From: Mariniblastus sp.
Lineage (GTDB): Bacteria > Planctomycetota > Planctomycetia > Pirellulales > Pirellulaceae
Assembly (NCBI GenBank): GCA_022447605.1
Contig: JAKVBG010000001.1
Coordinates: forward strand, 393,919-457,918
Length of the DNA: 64,000 nucleotides
Direction of reading: 5' to 3'
Shown: piece by piece, positions 39,445 to 48,823 of the stretch
Position numbering within the stretch: position 1 is the first letter of the stretch
Layout of the letters: every line of letters starts with the position of its first letter
The notes under the pieces: model-generated
Seen by the model: only the letters and a program-made list of their open reading frames with translations
Database searches by the model: none
What the model was told of the DNA's origin: nothing
Made by a program: the position numbers and the translations under genes

Positions 39445-40932
39445 ATGGCTGCCAGGGAAAACCAAGGTTACTTGATTGCCGTTATTATTCTGGTTCTGCT
39501 GACACTCGTGTTGGCACTGACGACATTCTTGAGTGCATCCAGGATGAACGAGAATGCCGGAAAATTACAAGAAGCAGAACAGAAGTTGCTCGTTCAAACG
39601 AACATGAGCCAAGCCTACCAGATCGAAGCCCAGGTATTGCGCGCCTATGTTGGTGAATTGGGACCGAGCCTGGCGGAAGTTGATTCGATGTTTGACCGCC
39701 TGGACAGCCTGCAGTTGAACAACCAGCTGACCGACGCTCAAAAGAATTCTCTCGGTGACGTACTGAACAACTTGAGAGAAGTCCGCACTGAGTACGACAA
39801 GGACATGAAACTGTTTATCGCCTCCGATGGTGGTGACCAGGCACAGGAGCAAACCTACCGAAACCTGGTTCGCAACCTGAACGCGGTCCTTTCCAAGGCC
39901 CACAACAAGGAGACGGTTTTACGGGGTGAAATGGACCGAATCCAGACCCAGGCCGATACGGATGTGGCAAAAATGACCGAGAAGGTCACGGAGCTACAAA
40001 CGAACTTGAAGACGACTCAGGACACGATGGAGAAGGACAAGGCGGACTACAAGTCGAAGGAACAGTCTCTGCAAACATCGCTTGACACAGCCAAATCACA
40101 GAATGAATCCGTCAACCGACAGTTCCAGGACTATGCCCAGACGTCCACGGCTGAGCAGAAAAAACTGAAGAACGACATCAAGGGCCTGGAATCGGAAAAG
40201 AGCGCGATGAAAGTCAAGCTTGACCGATACGAACAGGAGAACTTTGATCTCCACGACGGTCGTGTCGTTCGAGTTGCCCACAAGATTGACCGCGTTTATC
40301 TCGATCTGGGCCGGGCTGATGGCTTACGGCCCAACCTGTCGTTTGCGGTTTATCCACAGACCTCCACTGATTTCCAACGCGATGAGTACAAGGCGATGAT
40401 CGAAGTGATCCGCATTACCGGCGAACATCAAGCAGAAGCCCGCATCACGATGGAAGACCCCACCAACCCGATCCTGGCCAAGGACTATGTTTTGACGGCC
40501 ACCTGGGATCCTGGTTACTCGGTTCCGATCGCCCTGATTGGCCTGTTCGACCTGGATGGTGACGGCAGCTCTGACCTCCCCAGGTTGAAGCAGATGATCG
40601 AAAACAATGGTGGCCGCGTCGTTGCCTGGAATGATGAACAGGGCAAGGTAACCGGCAAGATTGACCCGACAACGCGGTACGCTGTGCTGGGAGAGTCTCC
40701 GGAACCATCGGCTGAATTTTCTGGCGCCCTCTACTCGGCGATTAATGAGTTGACGGACCAGGCAAAGAAAAACACGGTGCAACAGATCGATCAGAAGAAG
40801 CTGTTGAACTGGATGGGACGACACAACAATGCCACGGTAGAACAACTGGACTCCCGCATTGGCAGTCAATTCAACCGGCGACAGATCGAAAACCAGCTGG
40901 AAACTGAAGATCTGAGGTCGAGCGATCGATAA
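39445..40932 (+). CDS. membrane-anchored coiled-coil protein with C-terminal beta-rich / BRCT-like region
   Basis: One N-terminal TM helix (YLIAVIILVLLTLVLALTTFL), long coiled coil, DGRVVRVAHKIDRVYLDLGRADGLRPNLSFAVYP, then IGLFDLDGDGSSDLPRLKQMIENNGGRVVAW. Confidence 0.82.
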   Translation: MAARENQGYLIAVIILVLLTLVLALTTFLSASRMNENAGKLQEAEQKLLVQTNMSQAYQIEAQVLRAYVGELGPSLAEVDSMFDRLDSLQLNNQLTDAQKNSLGDVLNNLREVRTEYDKDMKLFIASDGGDQAQEQTYRNLVRNLNAVLSKAHNKETVLRGEMDRIQTQADTDVAKMTEKVTELQTNLKTTQDTMEKDKADYKSKEQSLQTSLDTAKSQNESVNRQFQDYAQTSTAEQKKLKNDIKGLESEKSAMKVKLDRYEQENFDLHDGRVVRVAHKIDRVYLDLGRADGLRPNLSFAVYPQTSTDFQRDEYKAMIEVIRITGEHQAEARITMEDPTNPILAKDYVLTATWDPGYSVPIALIGLFDLDGDGSSDLPRLKQMIENNGGRVVAWNDEQGKVTGKIDPTTRYAVLGESPEPSAEFSGALYSAINELTDQAKKNTVQQIDQKKLLNWMGRHNNATVEQLDSRIGSQFNRRQIENQLETEDLRSSDR

Positions 40933-40947
40933 ACAGCCGGAACAGAC

Positions 40948-40981
40948 CAAGGCCAGCCTATCCAGGCTGGCCTTTTTTTTT
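40948..40981 (+). terminator. intrinsic terminator after coiled-coil gene
   Basis: AAGGCCAGCCT-ATCC-AGGCTGGCCTTTTTTTTT. Confidence 0.92.
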
Positions 40982-41021
40982 GCCCTTACCGAGACATCTA
41001 CCGGTCAGTCAACCAACAAGT

Positions 41022-42452
41022 TCAAGCCGCCGCCGGTTCTTCGCCAAACGGGTTGCGTCTGCCCGGCAACCAGTAGCACAGTCCGATACCCAGAAAGTAG
41101 AGAAAGGTCAGGGGGATCCCCAACATGATCATACTGATCGGATCGGCGGGAGTCAGCAGCATCGACAAGGCGAAAATAACCATCACGGCGATGCGCCACT
41201 TGTTGAGGTAAGTTTCGATCGTGAACAGATTGATTCGATTTAGAAACAACATCACCAAAGGCAATTGAAATGCCACACCAAAACCAATTGGCAAGAACAT
41301 CACGAAACCGAGCCATTCGTTGATCCTGATTTGCGGGGAAATTCCCATGCTTGCATTGAAACTGAACAGGAATCCGAGAACCGGTTCAAAAACAAAAAAG
41401 AACGCCAGCCCCGCCCCGGAAAAGAAAAGTGCCAAGCTGATGGGCAAAAAGACATAAACGCTACTCTTTTCATGCGGGTAAAGACCGGCAGCGATAAACA
41501 GCCACATTTGCAAAAGCACCCAGGGACTGGCCAGTAGCAACCCACTGAAGATGCCGGCTTTGACCCAGATCATGAAGGTCTCGGTCGCTGCCAGGGATTG
41601 TGGCTCGGCATCGATTTTTCGCCAGACTTGCATCGGAACCATATCCAGCTTGACTGGCGGCATCCAACTGGAAAAAACCTGGGTCACCAACACCCGGTTG
41701 ATCCGCCGGCGCAAATCGGAATCGCCTTCATTTTCCAGCCCAGTCTTCATCTCGACCAAGGGGTTGGCCGAACCGGATCCGAAGAGATCCCAATCGCCCG
41801 CTGCGCCGCTGGACAGGGAGTCCTGGAAAGCGGGCGAACCAACCAGGTCATCTCGCTCAATCACCCGGTTGAAAATCTCGGCCATGAAATCCAGGTCGCT
41901 GTCGTTGGCCGTCGCCTGGCCGGCAATTCGTTTTACTTCGGCCCGCTGAGCAGCGGTGAACCCATCCCGGATCACTTCGACTTTCTTGATCTCGTCAGAC
42001 TGACCCTGGGGATCCAGCAGCTGACGGCACAGTTCGGGTAATCGCCCGCGATCAAAACTGTCTGGTTGAAACGTATAGGGGATGAGATTGACGCCAGCCA
42101 GGAAATTGGGACTGACGTGCCGCAGCACGCGAATCATGTCACCCGGGTCAACCATCAAGGTCTCCGGTATCATCGGTTCGCGTTCGAACCAAGGTTGATA
42201 TTCTGGCGGAAGGTAGCCGAGTCGATCCCGGATCTGTTTCTTGCTCTTTTCCTTTTGATAGCTGGAAACGGCTTCCACCAGCGGTTTCTTCAGCAAATCA
42301 ACGACCTGGTTGGCAAACATGAAGCCGAACACACAACCAATGGCGACCCCCAGAAGGGCGCGGACCAGAGCGCGGCGCAATTCCTCCAGATGTTGACCAA
42401 ACGACATCCGCGAATCTTTGAAAAGATCTTCATTCGGTGGTCGCACTGGCAT
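41022..42452 (-). CDS. tatC: Sec-independent protein translocase TatC, long-insert form
   Basis: MSFGQHLEELRRALVRALLGVAIGCVFGF; FFSGAGLAFFFVFEPVLGFLF; FGVAFQLPLVMLFLNRINLFTIETYLNKWRIAVMVIFALSMLLTPADPISMIMLGIPLTFLYFLGI. Confidence 0.94.
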   Translation of the reverse strand: MPVRPPNEDLFKDSRMSFGQHLEELRRALVRALLGVAIGCVFGFMFANQVVDLLKKPLVEAVSSYQKEKSKKQIRDRLGYLPPEYQPWFEREPMIPETLMVDPGDMIRVLRHVSPNFLAGVNLIPYTFQPDSFDRGRLPELCRQLLDPQGQSDEIKKVEVIRDGFTAAQRAEVKRIAGQATANDSDLDFMAEIFNRVIERDDLVGSPAFQDSLSSGAAGDWDLFGSGSANPLVEMKTGLENEGDSDLRRRINRVLVTQVFSSWMPPVKLDMVPMQVWRKIDAEPQSLAATETFMIWVKAGIFSGLLLASPWVLLQMWLFIAAGLYPHEKSSVYVFLPISLALFFSGAGLAFFFVFEPVLGFLFSFNASMGISPQIRINEWLGFVMFLPIGFGVAFQLPLVMLFLNRINLFTIETYLNKWRIAVMVIFALSMLLTPADPISMIMLGIPLTFLYFLGIGLCYWLPGRRNPFGEEPAAA

Positions 42453-42658
42453 GGAGAAACGCCTTTCCCGGCAATCGTTAGCACTCGAAATATCCAACGG
42501 ATCGCCCAACTTCGAACTCGCTGGGCAAAAGCCGTTAGTTGGATGTTATCATGGGCGGCTTTTTGCAACAATATTTGCTGATCGTGATACGTCATTTGGT
42601 CTCAAAGATTTTTTTCCTTCCATTGTCACCCCACAGTTGTTCCGGTTTTTCGTCTTTC

Positions 42659-43678
42659 ATGCACCCACTCCGCTTCCAGCCACTTTTCCAGCGATACCTA
42701 TGGGGCGGCTCCCGCCTGTCGACCGTCCTGGGTAAACCGAGCGGACCCGATTCCTGTGCGGAGAGCTGGGAAATTGCCGACCATCATCAGTTTCAGAGCA
42801 TCGTACAAGGCGGACCTCATGACGGGAAATCGTTGGCCGAACTGATGCACTCGTCAGGGAACGACATCGTGGGCCCGGAAACTTTCAAAGCAATCCATGA
42901 CAGCCATGTCCCAGAGAGCCTGCGCGGCCGGTTTCCCCTGCTCCTGAAATTCCTGGACGCCAATCAAAACCTGTCCGTTCAAGTCCACCCGGACGACAAG
43001 GGCGCCGCGCATTTGCCGACACCTGATCTGGGAAAAACGGAATTCTGGTATGTGATCCACGCGGACCCGGGCGCAAAGATCTACGCTGGCCTGAAAGCAG
43101 GAGTGTCGGCCGTTGATTTTCGGGCCGCGGTCGAGCAGGGGCATGTCCGGGAAACCCTGCACAGTTTCGAACCTCAGGCAGGGGATGGTATCTTCATCCC
43201 GGCAGGTACCGTTCACGCCATTGGTGCAGGCCTGTTGATCGCTGAAATCCAGCAGGCAAGCAATACGACGTTTCGTGTTTACGACTGGGATCGCGTTGAC
43301 AGCGACGGGAAGCCCCGTCCATTGCACATCGAACAAGCAGTCCGGGCCATCGATTTCTCCATGTGTCCAGTAACCCCCGTGCGCCGGAACAACCACCGGC
43401 AGGCGAATTCGGAAAACCTCGTAGAATGTGACAAGTTCCGGATTTGTCGCTGGACGTCAGAAGAACAACCCGTCGACGTGGAAATTGGCAACGACGAGTC
43501 GTTTCACGTACTGATGGTGACCCGCGGGTCGATTCGAGTGGCTGGGGAACCGGCCTTATTAGGGCAAACCGTCCTGCTACCCGCCTGCCTGAAATCGACC
43601 CAGGTTGAACTGCTACCCGGGTCGGAGTTTCTGCAAATATTCCTTCCCGCACCGACGACCAGTCGTACAATCAGCTAG
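42659..43678 (+). CDS. manA: mannose-6-phosphate isomerase class I
   Basis: LQPLFQRYLWGG; LLKFLDANQNLSVQVHPDD; KTEFWYVIHADPGAKIYAGL; GDGIFIPAGTVHAIGAGLLIAEIQQASNTTFRVYDW. Confidence 0.93.
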   Translation: MHPLRFQPLFQRYLWGGSRLSTVLGKPSGPDSCAESWEIADHHQFQSIVQGGPHDGKSLAELMHSSGNDIVGPETFKAIHDSHVPESLRGRFPLLLKFLDANQNLSVQVHPDDKGAAHLPTPDLGKTEFWYVIHADPGAKIYAGLKAGVSAVDFRAAVEQGHVRETLHSFEPQAGDGIFIPAGTVHAIGAGLLIAEIQQASNTTFRVYDWDRVDSDGKPRPLHIEQAVRAIDFSMCPVTPVRRNNHRQANSENLVECDKFRICRWTSEEQPVDVEIGNDESFHVLMVTRGSIRVAGEPALLGQTVLLPACLKSTQVELLPGSEFLQIFLPAPTTSRTIS

Positions 43679-43716
43679 TCCTGTTTTCCATTACCCCGAT
43701 CGATCACGCCCCCACG

Positions 43717-44271
43717 ATGATTTCACGCATGAACTACCGGTTGGTGCCTTATGCGTTAAAGCTGACCAAATTGAGATCCCTGATCGGTTGTCAGCAAGAA
43801 AATCTTCCCATCCAGGTTTGCCAACAGTTTTTACTCGCCGAACACGCAAAACACCCGATCGGGGTGGATGCCCACGCCGACCTGTTCGACGCCCTGGACG
43901 ACCTGGTCGGAGGCGGCAACCTCGACCCAGAGCGAGGCTGTCATTACGGCTACGCGCTCCAGGCGATCTGCCAGTACATCGGCAACCGGCTGGATTCGAA
44001 GCATTGGAATCACGTCAAATGGGCCGTTCTCGAAGATACAGGACTGAATGCCGTCATGGGAAAAGGGTCTCCCATCGACCTGCCTCTGATTCCCGATTTC
44101 CCCACGATCGGCCACCTCTCCAACCGGAAGATACGAAGACGGATTGAAGAACCAAGAGGGAACAGCCTCAAGATTGAATCAGAAAATGTCCATGGACTGT
44201 TACGGGATTTCGACGGCTGGGTGGAACAGGCTTACGAGGCGAGGCAAGACCTCGTTTTTTTCTACTATTAA
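43717..44271 (+). CDS. protein of unknown function (DUF7691-like, tentative)
   Basis: Intact ORF MISRMNYRLVPYALKLTKLRSLIGCQQENLPIQVCQQFLLAEH...; DNA compositionally coding. Confidence 0.65.
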   Translation: MISRMNYRLVPYALKLTKLRSLIGCQQENLPIQVCQQFLLAEHAKHPIGVDAHADLFDALDDLVGGGNLDPERGCHYGYALQAICQYIGNRLDSKHWNHVKWAVLEDTGLNAVMGKGSPIDLPLIPDFPTIGHLSNRKIRRRIEEPRGNSLKIESENVHGLLRDFDGWVEQAYEARQDLVFFYY

Positions 44272-44424
44272 TCCAGTCCCTGCACGATTGGGCAACCGTC
44301 GCCGACGTCGATATTCCACCACACAGGCCGATCAACAACATCGACCAGCTAGCAATTACCTTCGGCCCGGGGACCAAGGTGAAACGAACGTCTTGCCACC
44401 GAGGGACAGGGCGACGTTACTATT

Positions 44425-44459
44425 GCGGGCAGACAATAAATTAACTAACGTCTGCCTGC
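44425..44459. other. 10-bp inverted repeat with AT-rich loop upstream of small lipoprotein gene
   Basis: GCGGGCAGAC-AATAAATTAACTAAC-GTCTGCCTGC (one G.U pair). Confidence 0.45.
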
Positions 44460-44490
44460 GACTCATTGGCCCTCTTTGACCGAGTGATAC

Positions 44491-44763
44491 ATGGTGAGAC
44501 GAAATCCTGGAACGATTTGGATCGGACTGCTGATCTTGGGCACCGCCGGTGGTTGTATGGGCTACCCTACCAATTTTGGATCACAGGGTACGATCGGACA
44601 ACAACGAAACGAATTCGTCATTCACGATCCGTATCCCAGTAGCGACCTGGGCCCCCCCATCGTGGGCGGGCGGCCGCGCGGATTTGACCGGCCGTTTGCC
44701 GAGGCCACCGACGTGCAAGGCTCTCCCTACGCTCGACGAAATCGCCGGATGCCCAACTATTAA
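44491..44763 (+). CDS. small predicted lipoprotein
   Basis: MVRRNPGTIWIGLLILGTAGGCMGYP with lipobox-like TAGGC. Confidence 0.6.
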   Translation: MVRRNPGTIWIGLLILGTAGGCMGYPTNFGSQGTIGQQRNEFVIHDPYPSSDLGPPIVGGRPRGFDRPFAEATDVQGSPYARRNRRMPNY

Positions 44764-44841
44764 GGGATTCGCGTTGAGAAAACTGGCCAACTCGCCCGTT
44801 GGCAGTTGAAACTTATGAAAGCCCCTGCCGAACCTGATCCA

Positions 44842-45957
44842 TCAGGGGGTGGCAATTCGCTTGAGAACATCGATACCGCGTTCCAGCATCTCGTCGGAGA
44901 CGGCGTAGGAAATCCGGAAATGGGTATCCCGGTCACTGAATATGGTGCCGGGAATAATCATCAGGTTATTCTCTATCGCCCGTTCTACAAACTGCTGACC
45001 GTTTCCCCAGGGCAACTTGGGAAACAGGTAGAATGCACCACCAGGTTTTACGATCTCGTAGTGATTCTTGAGTTCTTCCACCATGAAATCTCGGCGTTCA
45101 CGATACGTATCGATGTAGGGAGTGATATCAAAATCCATGGCATGAACACTCGCCACCTGGGCCGGGTGGGGAGCACAAACGAATGTGTATTGCTGAATCT
45201 TGATCATCGCATCGATGATTTGGGACGGTCCATGAACGTAGGCCACACGCCAACCCGTCATCGCATATGTCTTTGAAAATCCGTCAATGACCACGGTCTG
45301 TTTGTTGTAACAGGCTGGCGAAAGATGTTCGTGGTCCATTGAAAAACGGCTGTAGATTTCATCCGAGACCAGGCAGACTCCTTTCCGATGGGCCAATTCG
45401 GCTACTTGCCGTACCACGTCCTCGCAGTAACAGACTCCCGTCGGATTGGAGGGGCTGTTGACGATGATCATCTTGGTCTTTTCGGTAATGGCCTGTTCCA
45501 GAGCGGCCACGTCAATCTGGAAATCCGGGTAACTGCTCAGTTTGACAGGGACGCCACCGACCAGCTCGACCAGGGCAGGGTACATCACAAAATAGGGATC
45601 AAAGAAGATGACCTCATCTCCCGGATTGATCATGGCCAAGGCTGCCAGGAACAAGCCTCCGCTAGTCCCCGAACAGACAAACACCTTCCGGTCCGGATCA
45701 CCATATTCCAGGTCCACTGCTTCCTGCAGTTTCCCTCGCAACGTGGGAATTCCCTGGGTCAAGGCATACCCGTTAAAACCATCCTCCACCGCCTGGATCA
45801 TCTTTTCCTTGATCGGGTCGGGCACATCAAAATCGGGCTGGCCAATCGACAGGTTGATCGGATCTTCCAATTTGGCGGCCAAATCGAACATCTTCCGAAT
45901 GCCACTACTATCGAAATTGCAAGTTCGATCGGCAATCCAATTGTCCAGGGGTGACAT
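44842..45957 (-). CDS. class I/II pyridoxal phosphate aminotransferase
   Basis: INLSIGQPDFDVPDPIKEKM; NSPSNPTGVCY; SDEIYSRFSMDHEH; DGFSKTYAMTGWRVAY. Confidence 0.93.
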   Translation of the reverse strand: MSPLDNWIADRTCNFDSSGIRKMFDLAAKLEDPINLSIGQPDFDVPDPIKEKMIQAVEDGFNGYALTQGIPTLRGKLQEAVDLEYGDPDRKVFVCSGTSGGLFLAALAMINPGDEVIFFDPYFVMYPALVELVGGVPVKLSSYPDFQIDVAALEQAITEKTKMIIVNSPSNPTGVCYCEDVVRQVAELAHRKGVCLVSDEIYSRFSMDHEHLSPACYNKQTVVIDGFSKTYAMTGWRVAYVHGPSQIIDAMIKIQQYTFVCAPHPAQVASVHAMDFDITPYIDTYRERRDFMVEELKNHYEIVKPGGAFYLFPKLPWGNGQQFVERAIENNLMIIPGTIFSDRDTHFRISYAVSDEMLERGIDVLKRIATP

Positions 45958-46276
45958 GATTCAAGGGCTCCCGTCGTCGAATTTCAGGCTGACTTACTCG
46001 ATAACTGCAGTCTTTCATCAAGTCCTGATTTTTACAAGGCACCCTCCGCTTTCCCGACAGGTTTCCTGAAGGAAAGCCAATCCCACTCCCCGGGTCGGTT
46101 TGGTCATTGTCGTTTTCGGTTCCCGGACCTAAAATTCGTTAAGTGGCTTTCGGTGAAATGACACGCGAAATCAGGGATCACCGAGAATTCAAGAAAATTC
46201 CATCGGAGCTGATGAAACGTACCCGTTATCCCGATCCATTGCCCGCTTCGTCCAACTTTAGAAATCAGTTATAGCC

Positions 46277-47743
46277 ATGTGTGCCATCGTCGGTGTTGTC
46301 GGTACGGAGTCTATCAACCTCAAGATTTACGATGCCCTGACCGTGCTGCAACATCGAGGTCAGGATGCTGCGGGAATCGCGACTACCGACGGGCAACGCA
46401 TTTACCTGTACAAGAACAATGGCCTGGTTGGGGACGTTTTCGGTTCAGAGAACATGCAGGAACTGGTAGGAAACATGGGGATCGGCCATGTCCGCTACCC
46501 AACCGCCGGTACGAGCAGCTCCCACGAGGCCCAACCCCTTTACGTCAATTCTCCCTACGGGATTGCTCTCAGTCACAACGGCAATTTGACCAATGCGGCC
46601 GACCTGAAAAATGAGCTGTTTTCTCGGGACCGACGCCACCTGAACACGCGCTCCGACTCCGAGATCCTGCTCAACGTCTTTGCCCATGCACTGACCCAAC
46701 AGGATTTTGAACACCTTCAACCGGAACACATTTTCGAGAGTGTCTCCACCGTCCATCAACGTTGTCGGGGTGCCTATGCCGTCGTGGGCATGATTCCGGG
46801 TGTCGGCCTGTTCGCCTTCCGGGACCCCAACGGGATCCGGCCACTGGTGTATGGAACTCGACAGACCGATTCTGGAACCGAGATCATGGTTGCCTCGGAA
46901 TCGGTCGCTCTGAACACGGCAGGGTTCAGCAATATCACCGACGTCCAGCCGGGCGAGGGAATCATCTTTGATCAAGCAACACGTGTCTTGAGCAAACAAC
47001 AATGTGCCGACGAGATCAACCACACGCCCTGTATTTTTGAGTACGTCTACCTGGCCCGTCCTGACTCGATCATCGATGGAATCTCCGTTTACAAGAGCCG
47101 CTTGAGGATGGGAGATTCTCTGGCCAGAAAAATTCTGCGGGACCGTCCAGATCACGGGATTGATGTCATCATTCCGGTCCCGGACACCAGCCGAACCGCG
47201 GCAATTCAGGTTGCCTACCATCTGGGAGCCAAGTTCCGGGAGGGATTTATCAAGAATCGGTACATCGGCCGGACCTTCATCATGCCCGGCCAGGCGATCC
47301 GGAAAAAGTCGGTTCGTCAAAAGCTGAACCCGATCAACCTGGAATTCCAGGATAAAGTTGTACTGCTGGTAGACGACTCCATCGTCCGGGGGACGACCTG
47401 CGGGGAAATCATCCGGATGGCCCGTGAAGCGGGAGCCAAGAAAGTGTACTTCGCCTCGGCCGCACCCCCGATTCGCTATCCCAACGTCTACGGCATCGAC
47501 ATGCCGGCAGCGCAGGAGCTGGTAGCCCACGGTCGCAGTATTGAGGAAATTCAAACCGAAATCGGTGCCGACTGGTTAATCTACCAAGACCTGGAAGACC
47601 TGCTGGAGGCGGGCAGGGCCGGCAACCCTGAAATCCATCATTACGAAGACTCGGTCTTCTCGGGGGAATATGTTACGGGCGATGTGGATGCGTCCTACCT
47701 GGACAACCTCGAAGCCGAACGTAATGACGGCGCCAAGGCCTGA
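46277..47743 (+). CDS. purF: amidophosphoribosyltransferase
   Basis: [99 protein letters not shown]. Confidence 0.97.
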   Translation: MCAIVGVVGTESINLKIYDALTVLQHRGQDAAGIATTDGQRIYLYKNNGLVGDVFGSENMQELVGNMGIGHVRYPTAGTSSSHEAQPLYVNSPYGIALSHNGNLTNAADLKNELFSRDRRHLNTRSDSEILLNVFAHALTQQDFEHLQPEHIFESVSTVHQRCRGAYAVVGMIPGVGLFAFRDPNGIRPLVYGTRQTDSGTEIMVASESVALNTAGFSNITDVQPGEGIIFDQATRVLSKQQCADEINHTPCIFEYVYLARPDSIIDGISVYKSRLRMGDSLARKILRDRPDHGIDVIIPVPDTSRTAAIQVAYHLGAKFREGFIKNRYIGRTFIMPGQAIRKKSVRQKLNPINLEFQDKVVLLVDDSIVRGTTCGEIIRMAREAGAKKVYFASAAPPIRYPNVYGIDMPAAQELVAHGRSIEEIQTEIGADWLIYQDLEDLLEAGRAGNPEIHHYEDSVFSGEYVTGDVDASYLDNLEAERNDGAKA

Positions 47744-47838
47744 ACGCCCGCCCATTCGGCAGGGCAGGGGACTTGGCCTCGGTAACGCCATGCAGCACCC
47801 CTGGCAGACACGAGAATTCGAGAGGACCGGAAATCGGT

Positions 47839-48480
47839 TTATCGCCGGGTGAACTGGGCCCGGAAAACATCGTGACCATTTTTGCGCATCCGTCGCTCAA
47901 AGTGGGTGCGATAGTCCATGTCGTGCAGCGACTCTGGCTCGGAAACCAGGACCGGCTTACTCCAGCCAACTTCCTGTTCAAAGACCTGGCAGGTCTCTTC
48001 GAAATACTGTTCCACGTCCGTCCAGAAGTGAAAGATCCCACCCGCTTTGAGAACCCTCTGCAAATCGGACACAAAACCGGGCTGGATCACGCGCCGGCGA
48101 CGATGGCGTTCTTTCCACCAGGGGTCCGGAAAATAGACGTGCACACCCACGGCACATTCACTGGGCAGGAACTCTCGAAACAGTCGGAGACCGTCACCGG
48201 AAATGATCCTGGCGTTCTCGCGGTCCTGCTTGGCCAGTCGATAGGCGGCAAACCGGGCATATTTCCTGGCAATTTCGTTGCCCAGAAAATTCCGTTCCGG
48301 GTGTTTCTCCGAATGGGTCAGAACGAAATGTCCTTTGCCACTGCCGACTTCCAATTCAAGATCGCGTGGTTGATCAAACAGGGACTGGGGGTCAAAAGGC
48401 TGAGATAATTCTTCGACGAAACCGAGGTGACGGGAAAAATCAACGGTCGGGTCGATCTTGGGAAGTGCTCGCCGACCCAT
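47839..48480 (-). CDS. trmB: tRNA (guanine-N7-)-methyltransferase
   Basis: LELEVGSGKGHFVLTHSEKHPERNFLGNEIARKYARFAAYRL; VHVYFPDPWWKERHRRRRVIQPGFVSDL. Confidence 0.92.
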   Translation of the reverse strand: MGRRALPKIDPTVDFSRHLGFVEELSQPFDPQSLFDQPRDLELEVGSGKGHFVLTHSEKHPERNFLGNEIARKYARFAAYRLAKQDRENARIISGDGLRLFREFLPSECAVGVHVYFPDPWWKERHRRRRVIQPGFVSDLQRVLKAGGIFHFWTDVEQYFEETCQVFEQEVGWSKPVLVSEPESLHDMDYRTHFERRMRKNGHDVFRAQFTRR

Positions 48481-48505
48481 CTGTTTACCCTCCCTATCAT
48501 GCAAC

Positions 48506-48530
48506 AAAAAAACGGCAGACAAACTGCCGT
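48506..48530 (-). terminator. intrinsic terminator for the 33-aa basic ORF (possibly bidirectional)
   Basis: On minus strand ACGGCAG-TTTGT-CTGCCGT followed by TTTTTT; also CGTTTTT on the plus side. Confidence 0.88.
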
Positions 48531-48582
48531 CGTTTTTCCAACTCGGTGCGATGCTTATGGACCTGAACTCCGTGAGCGACCA

Positions 48583-48684
48583 CTACGGAGTCTTGATCTT
48601 CTTGGTCTTCGCTTTGCGGGCTTTGTTGTTCGCCGGCCGCTTGCCGTGATTCGCTTTTTTGACTTTGTGATTAGGCTTGGTCAT
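48583..48684 (-). CDS. 33-aa highly basic small protein, not in the supplied ORF track
   Basis: ATG...TAG encodes MTKPNHKVKKANHGKRPANNKARKAKTKKIKTP; GGAG Shine-Dalgarno five nt upstream of ATG (TTTTGGAGTCGTTATG); intrinsic terminator about 53 nt past the stop. Confidence 0.72.
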   Translation of the reverse strand: MTKPNHKVKKANHGKRPANNKARKAKTKKIKTP

Positions 48685-48738
48685 AACGACTCCAAAACGG
48701 GATTCTGAGGTACTTTGCTCGAGTGAATCAGGCTACCA

Positions 48739-48755
48739 ATCGAAGCGTCTTCGAT
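48739..48755. other. short perfect inverted repeat between trpD and the 33-aa ORF
   Basis: ATCGAAG-CGT-CTTCGAT. Confidence 0.45.
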
Positions 48756-48823
48756 AAAGGTCTAACTTTTCGAATGCTAGAAAAACGGGGCAAAAGCACA
48801 AAAAATCAATATCCGCACCCGGC

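Noticed and set aside
46445-47554. 369-aa minus-strand ORF
   Set aside because: Antisense to purF; shadow ORF.
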